From Bradyrhizobium forestalis (GTDB taxonomy: Bacteria > Pseudomonadota > Alphaproteobacteria > Rhizobiales > Xanthobacteraceae), in contig NZ_PGVG01000015.1 in NCBI RefSeq assembly GCF_002795245.1, forward strand, positions 1 through 64,000: a DNA stretch of 64,000 bases, in the 5' to 3' direction. Positions 47,526-56,916 of this stretch are shown piece after piece. The translations under genes were made by a program, and so were the position numbers. Each line of letters opens with the position of its first letter. Position 1 is the first letter of the stretch. Below the pieces are notes generated by a model that had not been told where the DNA came from, did no database searches, and was given only the letters and a program-made list of their open reading frames with translations.

Positions 47526-47804
47526 CTATTGTGAAAGACGGCCGCCGCCATCTGGCCATATGCGCCAGTGCGTCGGCTGCACGGCTACGTGTTCTCCGGA
47601 CTTGGCCTTGATCCAGCCGCCGAAGGCCCGGCGGCAAGGAAAGACCACCCGGTGAATGGCATTCCCCTCGATCACGGCAATCTCCAGATCCTGATCAAAG
47701 GGCGGCGCCGTTTCGACCCGCTCCCAGGTCAGGTCGCCAGTAGATCTTGGACGGTGTTCATCGCTGTAGGCTGACAAATTCAGGCAACCTTCTGAACTAT
47801 ACAG
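47526..47804 (-). CDS. conserved hypothetical protein, start uncertain
   Basis: The frame reads 'LNLSAYSDEHRPRSTGDLTW', ERVETAPPFDQDLEIAVIEG and 'RRAFGGWIKAKSGEH' with the end 'PTHWRIWPDGG'. I recall short Bradyrhizobium proteins with the pattern SDxHRPRSxGDLTWERVE and HxLVFPCRR. No ATG occurs at the position where such proteins start; only non-standard starts are available, so the start may have been lost. Function unknown. Confidence 0.5.
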   Translation of the reverse strand: MYSSEGCLNLSAYSDEHRPRSTGDLTWERVETAPPFDQDLEIAVIEGNAIHRVVFPCRRAFGGWIKAKSGEHVAVQPTHWRIWPDGGGRLSQ

Positions 47805-48117
47805 GAGATGGCTTGGCCGCCGCGCGAGCAGGCTCAGCCCAATATTGCCCAGGCGGCGTGGTCCCCATTGCGCCAGCCGCGGCCGGGGTTTTATCGGCCG
47901 TGGCGCCGTTGAACCTATCATGCCGGGACATGATCGGCTCGCCACCCGAAATATTAGGATTGGCGCTGCGAAACAACTCCCGGGCCTCGGTCGAATCGAT
48001 CTGGATCAGCTCAGGTTCTCGGCGCTTGGTATTAAACGCTGTTCTGCAGAAGTTGAACTGGACTGCCGCTCCCGCGATCTGGCCGGCGGCGGGACGAATG
48101 TCCCCGTGGTCTGTCAT
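47797..48117 (-). CDS. hypothetical protein
   Basis: ATG at 48117 with GAGGGGTGTTCGAC before it, a good ribosome site. The product (106 residues, MTDHGDIRPAAGQIAGAAVQ) has no recognised domain. It overlaps the probable start of the next gene by a few bases. Uncertain. Confidence 0.3.
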   Translation of the reverse strand: MTDHGDIRPAAGQIAGAAVQFNFCRTAFNTKRREPELIQIDSTEARELFRSANPNISGGEPIMSRHDRFNGATADKTPAAAGAMGTTPPGQYWAEPARAAAKPSPV

Positions 48118-48270
48118 GTCGAACACCCCTCGTTGGTGGGAAATCTCTTTGTCCCACGGCGTCAACGTGGGGCATTGGGTTGTGATGACGTCAGCCGCGC
48201 CCTTGTGAGCGGGGCGGCATCCCCGAGAACCCGAAGACGCCGGAACTCGCTTGACACCATTCGGATGAGC

Positions 48271-48462
48271 CTAGCTGCGCTCGGCGCCGATCATCGCGCC
48301 CGTCCGCGGGTCGATGAAGTGGACGCCTTCGCACGCGGCGCAGGTTCTTGTGTGTAGGTCATCGGCACGCGGCTCGGGGACGTCCGGCAGCAGTCCTTGA
48401 ACTCGGTCGCCGGTATCTGGACATGAAAAGATGATGGGGCGCCAAGTCTTTCTTTCTGCCAT
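48271..48462 (-). CDS. small zinc-ribbon-like protein
   Basis: Sixty-three residues starting MAERKTWRPIIFSCPDTGDR. The pattern 'IFSCPDTGDRVQG...CAACEGVHFIDPRTG' with one Cys in FSCP and CxxC in CAACEGVHF matches short Bradyrhizobium proteins of the type 'FRCPxTGxxV...CxACxxxHFIN'. The internal ATG was chosen over a long upstream extension of low quality. Function unknown; probably binds a metal. Confidence 0.6.
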   Translation of the reverse strand: MAERKTWRPIIFSCPDTGDRVQGLLPDVPEPRADDLHTRTCAACEGVHFIDPRTGAMIGAERS

Positions 48463-49427
48463 GTGTGTGACCTTGGACGGGAAGCTCACTTCTATCAGTA
48501 GGCAGTCGCCGCAGTATTTGATACAGGTCAAAAAGAGCTGGGCCGAGCTCGAGCGGCTGCTGCGAGCCCCACAGGCCCGCGTTGGCTGGCAACATGTCCC
48601 AAGTCGGGCGATCCGCGAGGGCCTCGCGTTGGTCCGCAACGCGCCAGCGTGTAGCGGGGTTGATTTGAGGCGTGCCGCTCGCGAATGGGCCACGACGGCA
48701 TTTGTCCTCAATGTTTGCGATAGCCGGCAAGCGGATGGTCAATTGATCGCTCGCCTCGCAATGCCGGTGGCCTTGCCGGGCAGATCCCAGCCAAAGGCTT
48801 TGGCGCTGACGTCTTGAGCCGTGGGCTCATCGAAACTTTGGCTGCGACAAGCGTGATCATCGGCTGTGCTGTCGCGGCCGCAGGGGCAGTTTGCCTCATC
48901 TTGGCCCACGATCACGTGCGCATAGGTCTCGCCATCGATTGCTTCGGCCGCCGGCGCGCCTCAGAAATGGCTCTGTTCAGTGATTGGCGCGACGACCTGG
49001 TGTTTGCGGCAATGCCTCGTGAGATCACCAAGTATCGCGTGTAAAGTTAGCGGCCTCTCAATATTGCCATCGGTTGAGTATGGATCGACAGAGATCAATA
49101 GCCGGCATCTCGGGCGTGACGGCGCATGCGTCGTCTCTTCAGACGTTCCTCGAGTCATCGGTCGTTCAATTTTGTCAGTCGAGGGCATGAGTAGACCAGA
49201 AGGCGTTATCCCTCGGCGCAAAACAGAGTGCGATCCGCCAAGCTGGAAAAGTAGAGGCCGCGTGGTCTGCGCGACAACAGGAGCGCTCGAGTCGCGCTGC
49301 CAAAGTTTCGACCTTATCTCGATGGAGGAGCGGACAACCGGTTGGGGATGCCGCTTGAGGCAGATCAAATACTCTTGTGGAGCGAATGGCAGAATGGTGG
49401 ATAAGCAAACCACAAGAAGAGGATGCC
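48463..49427. other. no gene recognised
   Basis: A plus-strand frame (48814-49044) has one hydrophobic stretch (TLAATSVIIGCAVAAAGAV) and might be a small membrane protein, but there is no ribosome site. The rest is unassigned. Confidence 0.35.
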
Positions 49428-49655
49428 ATGCCTTCATTTAATGTTCGGTTCATCAAGACCGTTTGTGACGATACCGGGCACGAACATCGTGCCTGTCAGG
49501 CGACGTTCAAGGTCGATGCCGCCTCGGTGTGCGCTGCTGCACAGCAGGCGGAGAGCGATTTCTGCAAGCAAAAGAGTGTCCGCGACTGGACCGTCTTCGC
49601 CGATGTGATAGAGCTCCGAACCCCGCCTGCATTGCCGCCGGCATGGGCTGGTTAG
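49428..49655 (+). CDS. small hypothetical protein
   Basis: Seventy-five residues starting MPSFNVRFIKTVCDDTGHEH, with GAAGAGGATGCC before the ATG. The opening pattern (RFIKTVCDDTGHEHRACQ) and the ending (WTVFADVIEL) resemble a family of short Bradyrhizobium proteins that begin with 'RFLKTLCDDTGHEH'. No function known. Confidence 0.6.
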   Translation: MPSFNVRFIKTVCDDTGHEHRACQATFKVDAASVCAAAQQAESDFCKQKSVRDWTVFADVIELRTPPALPPAWAG

Positions 49656-49981
49656 CCTTTGGCGGAGGGAGTCTGCGAATTGGGTTGTGGGTCAATTTAT
49701 AATCTAAGCGTGATCCCGGACAGGGTCGCGTCGACCGTCGATTCGAGAACAACTGGTGATGCTGGCGTCAAATCGGCGAGCGCCCTATTGTCTCACGACA
49801 CCTAGCGGACCTCGCTGGAGGGTTTTCCGCCTGCCGCCCAACTGGCTCTGCAGCGCTCCGTAAAGCGTCGTACCGGCAGGGCCACCCGGATCGAAGGATC
49901 CGCTCCCACAAATCGGTCTTGTTTGATTCGTGACAAGAGCAAGTCTGCCTCTGGCAGCCATGGCTGTCTCAAAGGGTATGC
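49656..49981. other. no gene recognised
   Basis: Nothing recognisable. Confidence 0.4.
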
Positions 49982-50330
49982 GTGGTTGGCCAATCTGCAG
50001 TTAAGGCATTTACTCAGCCGGTTGCGCGCGAGCCCGTCCCGGACATCCGAACCGGCCTTCTCTTGAGCCCGCAGCACATCGATGCGATCGCACGTGACCT
50101 TAATCTGTCCGCATCTGCCTTTCAAACCATGGCGCAAAGAGCGCGCTCTCCTGAACAGCTCAGGAGCGCCTCGCGCTTGCCGGGTGTTCCGAGAACGCGC
50201 TTGCTGCGGCTATGGAGACGTATTGCGCGATCTGCAGCGGGTGAGCGGCCTATGTCAGACCAAAGTCCTCTGCGCCGCCAACCTCGAGAGGCATAACCAT
50301 GCAAGTCCGCTCGTGAGCATGCCCACATTC
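49982..50330 (+). pseudogene. DUF6455-like protein, frameshifted
   Basis: One frame gives 'IDAIARDLNLSASAFQTMAQ', the helical start of a family whose members carry 'DLQRVCxLCxxKxxCxxDLA'. The neighbouring frame gives 'LRDLQRVSGLCQTKVLCAAN', the cysteine part (one Cys changed to Ser). The two halves in order but in different frames indicate a frameshift near 50.2 kb. Moderate confidence. Confidence 0.45.
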
Positions 50331-51012
50331 GAAGAAGGCCGACACAGGACAAGCCTCATTGCCGAAATCCACGACAGCCCTTATGTCTGTACTCGCTGTT
50401 TGGCGGCGATGGGAATACGATCCGGCGTTTACCTCTGCGGATTGCTCACTTTCGCCGCCAGGCTGCCAGCGTCGCCGTCGTCCTCAATAGCCGCTATGAA
50501 CGGGCGGTAAGTTGGGACGTGAACACGTTCGCGTCCGTCGGCACCATCGCGCCCGCGACGGTCCTCACGTACATTGTAACATCAGCATCCGAGTACGATT
50601 CGATCGCGCGGTGGTCAGGGATAAACTCAGAACAAAAGAGAATTGCCACGGCAGACAAACGTTCAATCAAATTCGTCCGAGCGGCAAAAGTCCGTCGCAT
50701 CACAGATCAGGCCCCTGTATAAAGGGCAACTCAGTTCACCGGCTCGTTATCGATCCGACGGTCGCCTGCAAGGCTTTTTGCCTTGAACGACGCCCAGAGA
50801 GGGGGAATCTGTTAGCGACAATAGGGCGCGCGCGAAGGCTCCTGTATTCTCGGCAATGCGGAGCACGTGAAGGAGAAGCGAGATTGCGCCGTGCACTCTC
50901 AAGTGCGGGCGAAATCCGGAGACAACTCGCGTAGTCTTTAAGCGCAACTGTTGCTTCGATGTCACCAAATGTATGAACCGGAAATCTACGCTGGTGTCAA
51001 CCGAGGGACGAC
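50331..51012. other. no gene recognised
   Basis: Overlapping frames without signatures on both strands. Confidence 0.4.
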
Positions 51013-51231
51013 ATGTTCGATATTTATGTGAACGGAAGACGCGATCTTTTGGTCGTTCCGCAAGGGTTTGCGATCCCTGCGGGGTTGGCCGGCAGTTGGA
51101 AGCGAAAGAAGCGGGCGGTGCGTTCAGTGAGCGATGTTATTCGCCAAGATGTGCAACAGCGCGGTTACCACCGGCGTAGTTTGATATCGAATCGGTCGAA
51201 GACGGCAGTCGAGACCTCGTCACACGCGTAG
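51013..51231 (+). CDS. small hypothetical protein
   Basis: Seventy-two residues starting MFDIYVNGRRDLLVVPQGFA, with GAGGGACGAC before the ATG. The pattern 'MFxIYVxGxRxLLVVxxGxxIP' and the following 'VRSVSDVIRQDVQQRGYHRR' recall short proteins found repeatedly in Bradyrhizobium genomes. Unknown function. Confidence 0.6.
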   Translation: MFDIYVNGRRDLLVVPQGFAIPAGLAGSWKRKKRAVRSVSDVIRQDVQQRGYHRRSLISNRSKTAVETSSHA

Positions 51232-51448
51232 CCAACGCGGCTATCTCCGCTGACCCATTCTTCAAAACACTCTGGGCAGGATGTCGCCGATGCCGTCGAG
51301 AACCTTGCTTACCGCGTCGACGGCGGGCGGGTACTCAGCTTCATTAGGCTTATGGCGCAAGTTTTCTTTTGAAAAGCCGCGCACGGCGCTGCGGCTTCCC
51401 TCAGGATAAGTATTATGGAGCTTTTCCTCGACTCAATGGCGTGCGCGC

Positions 51449-51760
51449 GTGAGTTTTCAGCTGTCCATACTAAAGATACTTGCCGGCCAGCCGCACGGAC
51501 GGGCGAGCATCGAAGTCGTTAAACAGCATTTGGCCATTTATTACAGCAGCGGCCCAGAGTGGCCGGCGCGTATGGAGCGCATCGCGAGCCGAGCGCCCCG
51601 ACTCGATATTTTTGGCCAAAGGCTGATCGAGCGAGAGGCCGGGTGCTGGATTATCACCGACGAGGGAAGGAAGACTCTTGAAAGGCTCGAATTTGTAGAT
51701 GTGGGTACTATGCAGGGTCAGGTTAAGCGGGAGATCGCTCAAGAGCGCGAAGATGAGTAG
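51449..51760 (+). CDS. small winged-helix-like protein
   Basis: A 103-residue frame with a GTG start: 'SFQLSILKILAGQPHGRASI', then ERIASRAPRLDIFGQRLIER and 'GCWIITDEGRKTLERLE'. The helix-helix-strand pattern ending in ITDEGRKxLExLE is that of winged-helix domains. It is similar to short Bradyrhizobium proteins of unknown function. It may bind DNA. Confidence 0.6.
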   Translation: MSFQLSILKILAGQPHGRASIEVVKQHLAIYYSSGPEWPARMERIASRAPRLDIFGQRLIEREAGCWIITDEGRKTLERLEFVDVGTMQGQVKREIAQEREDE

Positions 51761-51925
51761 CCGCCCCTGGTGTCTTCGCAGCTACGAACGAGCGCGCGCA
51801 GAAAGCGCTCGCCGGCAAGCGCTAGAGCACGAAGGGCTATCGGCGTGACGGCTTGCCGCTCAATCCCTTGCTGATGGCCACGTGCGCGGACTAGATTGCG
51901 CAAGTTCAGTTTGGATATAAATGCA

Positions 51926-52064
51926 GTGGCTATTCGTACTGTGAAGTGGTTCAACGCGACCAAGGGATGATATAGCTTCATCTAACCTAAGGAATGGTGG
52001 AGCTGATGTCTTCGTGCACTCCGACGCGTTGAGCCGAGCCCGAACCACCGACACGAAGCCCTGA
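51926..52064 (+). pseudogene. cold-shock protein (Csp) remnant
   Basis: GTG at 51926 opens 'AIRTVKWFNATKG', the start of CspA-type RNA chaperones, followed by a TGA, then YSFI, a TAA, then after a frame change 'NGGADVFVHSDALSRAR'. The order (KWFN, YGFI, DVFVH) is that of the two RNP motifs. Two stops and a frameshift make it inactive. Confidence 0.85.
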
Positions 52065-52509
52065 CCGATCTAGTATTCGCGCACGCCCGAAGGGAGCTCT
52101 GGCGTTTAGATAACGAGCGCGCTAATCGTCATAAGGTGACCAAGAGACCGCCCCGATGTCTCTCAGGGCCTCGATGTTTGATCACTCTAGGCTTAATACA
52201 AATCACGAACCTACGCGAGATGCAGCTGTTCAGGTTCATCGCGATTGGCTTGCTCATTCCAGAACATGTTAGTCTACGTGCTTCGCTTCGAATAGAAAGG
52301 CGTCGATTGAGCATTCAATTGTAACGAATCCTCTCTACACAGAGGCTGTACGAAGTTTACAATTCCTGCACTAGGGTCCAGACGCCTTGTCTTCCGAAAG
52401 CATGACCGAGCTAATACCTGGCGCGAGTTCCGATGATGGCCCTTTTTTTTACGGTCGTCGCTGCGAAAAAACTATGTTACAAGCGCTCTTCTCAGAAGGA
52501 GCATTCATC
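52065..52509. other. no gene recognised
   Basis: Contains the start region of the next small gene; otherwise unassigned. Confidence 0.4.
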
Positions 52510-52695
52510 GTGAAAAAAGCAACAAAGAAACGCGTCAAGCGGCGCGAGTGGACGAAGGCTGATATCAAAGAGCTCAAAGTCCATTCGAAGGCTCGGACCC
52601 CGGTCATAAAAATAGCAAAAATGACCAGACGCAGCGCCGGCGCGCTGCGCCAGAAGGCCTTAAATCTCGGAATTGGACTCGGACATCAGCGGTAA
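52510..52695 (+). CDS. small basic DNA-binding-like protein
   Basis: Sixty-one residues with a GTG start (VKKATKKRVKRREWTKADIK), preceded by AGAAGGAGCATTCATC. The pattern 'REWTKADIKELKVHSKARTP' with 'KIAKMTRRSAGALRQKALNL' is a short Myb/SANT-like helix-turn-helix seen in many Rhizobiales small proteins. Very basic, probably binds DNA. An intrinsic terminator follows 28 bases after the stop, so it is a single-gene unit. Confidence 0.7.
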   Translation: MKKATKKRVKRREWTKADIKELKVHSKARTPVIKIAKMTRRSAGALRQKALNLGIGLGHQR

Positions 52696-52723
52696 TCTTG
52701 AGCAACGCTGGCTATGACGCGGT

Positions 52724-52749
52724 AGGGCGGCTTGCGGGCCGCCCTCTTT
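52724..52749 (+). terminator. intrinsic terminator
   Basis: Eight-bp stem AGGGCGGC/GCCGCCCT with a 6-base loop followed by CTTT, just downstream of the small basic protein gene. Confidence 0.7.
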
Positions 52750-53200
52750 GGTCATAGAAACTTTGTCGCAAAATAGCTTTGCCGATCCGCGCTGAGAGAG
52801 TTTTTCACGCACGTGCTGGATGGCCTTCAACGTCGCGGAACGGGCCCCAACGCGTCCTCATCTTTGATCAAGTTTTTTGGAAGGCGCTTTCGACGGCCGC
52901 TAGCGATGTATGATCGCGAGTGAAGAGATACTCTTAGCCCATAAGATAAAACACCGAAACGCTCGGTCCCCGGACGCATGCGATGGGGCCAAAACGCCGA
53001 GTCCTAGGCGCGTTAGCTCCCGAGAAGCTAACCAGTCTTAAACGAACTCCCATAGGGCCAAATCGAGCATCCGTTCGGTCAGCAGCTTCTTCAGCTTCGG
53101 CGAGACAGTCTTGGCCGCGCTGGGCCGAACTCATCGGCTGACCGCTTTAGCCAAATGGAAACAAACTCGCGAAAGGGGCATCCTCGAAGCTCGTGCCCGG
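52750..53200. other. no gene recognised
   Basis: No recognisable feature. Confidence 0.4.
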
Positions 53201-53431
53201 CTAAAGTTTGGGCGTAAGCCAACCTCGCCGAGCCTGTCGGATAGCTCGAGCTCCGACGCGATATGGCGCGCTCAGCAGCAATTGAAAAAGCGCTCTGTTA
53301 GCTTGGTAGATGGCGGCGGACCGGTTACGTCCTGAACCCGTCATCACCTGCGCGCCGTCGGCGTTGTGAACGGACCACAACCACCTTCGACCGCGCCGCT
53401 TCAAGAAATATTCGAAGAATGGGCGACTCAT
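53201..53431 (-). CDS. small hypothetical protein
   Basis: Seventy-six residues from ATG 53431 (MSRPFFEYFLKRRGRRWLWS). The pattern 'WLWSVHNADGAQVMTGSGRN' with 'RSAAIYQANRALFQLLLSAP' is one I recall from short Bradyrhizobium proteins ('WRWxVxTxDGxVVMxG...RPAAxYxAxRALFLLLL'). GGAG lies before the start. Function unknown. Confidence 0.55.
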   Translation of the reverse strand: MSRPFFEYFLKRRGRRWLWSVHNADGAQVMTGSGRNRSAAIYQANRALFQLLLSAPYRVGARAIRQARRGWLTPKL

Positions 53432-54638
53432 GGTTAGCGAGCTCCATTTCTGACAGCCGTGCTTTTGGTCTTTCTGAATGCCAGAGCCGGCCCATTCCAG
53501 GCGATGTCTCACTGTAGCAGCCTTGGCAATGAACTCGCTTGATCGGTCAATGCCGCTTTCATCAAAAGTGAGCTCATCCTGTGCTGCCTGTCGTGGCGCC
53601 AAAGTCGCGAGATGCTTGCGCGTTTTGGCCGTTAGCGACATCTGCAGGATCAGGTCATCGTTTGCGGAGGACTTATGCCGCAGCACCGTTTTTCTCTAGC
53701 AACTTTGAGTGGGTCGTCACGAAGGAAGAGCCGCCGTGCATCAATCGTGACACCAGATTGGCGGGTACAACCCTTTTTTCTCTGCCCAAATAGGTCACCG
53801 CCATCAGGATCGCCCACCGTGGCCCAGTGATGCCCAGCACAATGGCTCTCCCACGTGATCGGCCGGACAATCTCGTTTCCGTCAGTATAGATGCGGCCAA
53901 GCGCGCTTGCTGGATCAGCCATCTTAAGCCAGGTTCCGTCCTTTACAACCGTCCTTAGCGCCGATTAGGGGGGGGGCGGCAGTGCTGCAAGAGCGGGGAA
54001 ATCAAACAGTTGGTATAGTTCGGACGGATGGGCTTGCGAGATCGTGTCCCTGGCGTGGTGTAGCTGACGGCAGGTCACCGCCCCGGAGCTATGGCTCAGT
54101 GTCTTGGACCAACGGCAGTATGCACGGCAAAGTTGTGTAGGATCGATACGCGCTGACAAGATAGCTGCGCGTCGCCCAGTGAGATGTCCGCGATGTGGGC
54201 TGCTTCTTTGCCGCGCTCGCCGGTCTGCCGAATATTCAGCGAGGTGCATGTCGCATTTACGGCTTCAATGCCCCAGCAACGGGCAACTTATGACTACACG
54301 TAATAGCCTTCCTGTATCGCGGGCGGTCTTCGGCAAACGTCCGTATAGTTCTTTCCAACCTTCCCATATCCGCAATCGATCTTCGTGTAATTGAGCTGCC
54401 GCTTGACGTCGTTTTAACTGTCGGGCAATCGAGGGGGGGCGATTGCAGTTATCTTTCGGTGATCCCGCCGATCGATCGAACTGAACGGATCTAAACTCAT
54501 GAGTGCTAGACAAAATTCTTGTCTCGTTTTGATGCTTTGCACGGAAGCGACTGCCCATGTGATCCCGCGGCTGGCTTTGTTTCGCTCAATCGAGCGAGTG
54601 CCGGCAGGGTTTGCTTTTCAGGCACGAGGGTCTGAACG
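53432..54638. other. no gene recognised; upstream region of sulfotransferase
   Basis: Minus-strand frames 53650-53922 and 54265-54558 are open but unassigned; the first may be decayed. A stretch near 54.36 kb (CCGCAATCGATCTTCG) has slight likeness to the end of a nod box but is too poor to call. Confidence 0.4.
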
Positions 54639-55739
54639 ATGAGCGGGCGTTTTGGCCGTTCGCCTGCGGTGTGCTTTCTTCTTGGTATTCCACGATCCGG
54701 GACGACACTCCTGGCGCATTTGCTCCAGCACCATCCAGACATTGTGGCTCCGCCTGAACCCTGGTTGATGCTGGCGCTTGAAGCATTTGGCAGGGTGGAC
54801 CAGCGCCATCCGGCGGGCAGCTCACTGATCAAGGCCGCGACCTCGGAGTTCCTGGGGCGGATAGATCGCACGATCGCCAGCCGCGCTTATGCCGATGCAG
54901 CATATGATCAGTATCTGGCGGACGCGGGCAAGCGCATCATTATAGACAAGACACCACGGTATTGGACCGTGCTCGAGTTCCTTGAAGCTGTCTATCCAGA
55001 AGCGCCACACATCCTTCTGATGCGAAATCCCTATGCCATCGCCGCTTCACTGAAATCGACGTGGGGCGTCCCACTGCGGACAGAAAGCCCGCATTCGGTT
55101 AGCGTATCCAGTCTCGCCGATCTCATGCTCCGTCTGCCCGACGTCATCATAACTTTACTCGCCGATTTGGTTCTGGGCCTTCCCAAGCTCGCCGCGCACC
55201 GCTCTCGCCCGCAGACACAGTTCGTGCAATATGAACTGCTCGTGGCGCATCCGGACGAGGAAATCCGGCGTCTGTTGAAGGGGCTCGGCTGTGACCCAGC
55301 GTCCGTCGCATCGGCTGGGATGAGACAAGCAGATTATCTTCGATCCAGCAGCTTTGGGGATCGAAAAATCTTGGAACGAAACGCCGTCGACGAAAGCTCT
55401 GTCAAATCATGGCAATCTCAATTGAGCGTCGAAGAGATGCAAACCGTGACTGATTTGGTCGGCGCTGAGCTTTTGCTAGAACTCGGATATGAGCAGGAAC
55501 TGCTGCGGGCACAGAAAGCCGGAGTGCTGGATAGGGGAGGTGAGGTAACCGAACTCTATCGCCGGATATTCCGAACCTGGTGGGATTTGCGAAGTACCAA
55601 GGCCGGAGCATTATCCGGCCCCTGTCACACTGGAGAGCCGGTCCATACTGCTTGGAACGTTTCGGAGAACCGCGACGCGGCTATCGAGATGTTGCGAGGC
55701 GAGGTCGCGCGGCTTGAGCAGATCCTCAATAACTCCTAG
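54639..55739 (+). CDS. PAPS-dependent sulfotransferase
   Basis: A 366-residue protein of the sulfotransferase family. 'VCFLLGIPRSGTTLLAHLLQ' near the N terminus is the 5'-phosphosulfate loop, and 'HILLMRNPYAIAASLKS' about 130 residues in is the 3'-phosphate site with conserved Arg and Ser. It moves sulfate from PAPS to a sugar or lipid acceptor. nodP and nodQ, which make PAPS, follow on the same strand, so an operon for sulfation of a Nod factor or surface sugar is likely. It is longer than NodH (about 250) and I cannot assign it as NoeE. The acceptor is unknown. Confidence 0.85.
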   Translation: MSGRFGRSPAVCFLLGIPRSGTTLLAHLLQHHPDIVAPPEPWLMLALEAFGRVDQRHPAGSSLIKAATSEFLGRIDRTIASRAYADAAYDQYLADAGKRIIIDKTPRYWTVLEFLEAVYPEAPHILLMRNPYAIAASLKSTWGVPLRTESPHSVSVSSLADLMLRLPDVIITLLADLVLGLPKLAAHRSRPQTQFVQYELLVAHPDEEIRRLLKGLGCDPASVASAGMRQADYLRSSSFGDRKILERNAVDESSVKSWQSQLSVEEMQTVTDLVGAELLLELGYEQELLRAQKAGVLDRGGEVTELYRRIFRTWWDLRSTKAGALSGPCHTGEPVHTAWNVSENRDAAIEMLRGEVARLEQILNNS

Positions 55740-55860
55740 GGCGATCTGAATGCTTGCGATCAAAACACGCTGGTTGATTTAGCCAAGATCCTTGACCCGC
55801 ACGAGCTGATCTCCCGATCAGGTATGAGGCCGGCGCCGGCCGCACCAGAGGAGGAATAGG

Positions 55861-56025
55861 ATATGCTGCCGCGTCTGCAAGTCTGCTGCCCAATGGAGCT
55901 TGACCTCATGGACGAGCCTGCCGCTTGGCCGGCCGTATCCGCCGCGGATATTCCACACTCTGGGCTGGAGCCACAGAACGGCGAAGAACAGCGATCCTGC
56001 ATCGAAAAGAAGATATATGCTGCCG
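55861..56025. repeat. 11-bp direct repeat flanking a 154-bp segment at the nodP start
   Basis: ATATGCTGCCG occurs at 55861-55871 and again at 56015-56025. The first copy follows a perfect ribosome site (AGAGGAGGAATAGG), the second is the start of nodP. The offset of 154 bases, not divisible by three, is as expected if a short sequence inserted at the nodP start with target duplication, or if a local duplication occurred. Confidence 0.8.
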
Positions 56026-56051
56026 ATACATCTGCGCCGTCTCGAAGCTGA
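55863..56051 (+). CDS. possible short leader frame overlapping nodP
   Basis: ATG at 55863 has the strongest ribosome site of the region (AGAGGAGGAATAGG). It opens a 62-codon frame (MLPRLQVCCPMELDLMDEPA) that runs past the nodP start and stops at 56051. No known family. Translation from here would end just inside nodP and could support re-initiation. Confidence 0.35.
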   Translation: MLPRLQVCCPMELDLMDEPAAWPAVSAADIPHSGLEPQNGEEQRSCIEKKIYAADTSAPSRS

Positions 56052-56916
56052 ATCGATTGAAATCATGCGTGATGTGGTCGCCGAGTTTGAAAGGCCGGTC
56101 ATGCTTTACTCGATCGGAAAAGACTCAAGCGTGATGCTGCACATTGCGATCAAGGCGTTCTATCCGGCAAAATTGCCTTTCCCCCTGCTTCACGTCGACA
56201 CGACCTGGAAGTTCCGTGAGATGATCAGCTTTCGAGACGCGACAGCCAAGCGGCTCGGCCTCGACTTGATTGTCCATATCAACAAGGAGGGCATCGCGCG
56301 CGGGATCAATCCGATCGATTCCGGCTCCGCGCTCCATACCCAGGTGATGAAGACAGACGCGCTGAAGCAGGCCCTCGACCTCCACGGATTTGATGCCGCC
56401 TTTGGCGGCGCCCGGCGCGATGAGGAAAAGAGTCGCGCAAAAGAACGGATACTCTCCTTCCGTTCGGCCGGACACGTATGGGACCCCCGTAACCAGCGGC
56501 CGGAGCTTTGGAGCCTGTTCAACACACGCATACGCCAGGGTGAAACCATGCGCGTGTTTGCGATGTCAAACTGGACCGAGCTCGATGTCTGGGAATACAT
56601 CATGCTCGAGAAGATTCCCGTCGTTCCGCTCTACTTCGCAAAACAAAGACCCACAGTGCGTCGGAATGGTGCGACGATCATGATCGACGACAAACGATTG
56701 CCGCTCAACTGCGGCGAGACGCCGGAAATGCGGATGATCCGCTTTCGCACGCTTGGATGTTATCCTTTGAGCGGGGCTATTGAATCCGATGCGATGGCGA
56801 TTGAAGACATCGTCGCAGAAATGCAGACTGCGACTGTGTCGGAGCGCCAGGGACGTCTAATTGATGTCGATGAAGCCGCTTCAATGGAGAAGAAGAAGAG
56901 GGAAGGCTACTTTTGA
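56017..56916 (+). CDS. nodP: sulfate adenylyltransferase small subunit NodP/CysD
   Basis: A 299-residue protein; ATG at 56017 (MLPIHLRRLEAESIEIMRDV) fits family length. The PP-loop 'PVMLYSIGKDSSVMLHIAIK' is the ATP pyrophosphatase motif, and 'FGGARRDEEKSRAKERILSF' and 'MRMIRFRTLGCYPLSGAIES' are conserved in CysD/NodP. With NodQ it forms ATP sulfurylase, making adenylyl sulfate. Its ribosome site is weak; a strong one sits 154 bases upstream before a copy of the same start. The stop overlaps the nodQ start (TGATG). Confidence 0.93.
   Translation: MLPIHLRRLEAESIEIMRDVVAEFERPVMLYSIGKDSSVMLHIAIKAFYPAKLPFPLLHVDTTWKFREMISFRDATAKRLGLDLIVHINKEGIARGINPIDSGSALHTQVMKTDALKQALDLHGFDAAFGGARRDEEKSRAKERILSFRSAGHVWDPRNQRPELWSLFNTRIRQGETMRVFAMSNWTELDVWEYIMLEKIPVVPLYFAKQRPTVRRNGATIMIDDKRLPLNCGETPEMRMIRFRTLGCYPLSGAIESDAMAIEDIVAEMQTATVSERQGRLIDVDEAASMEKKKREGYF

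Noticed and set aside
54360..54390. Nod-box-like sequence before the sulfotransferase gene
   Set aside because: Only a short part (CAATCGAT) fits; the rest of the nod box is absent.
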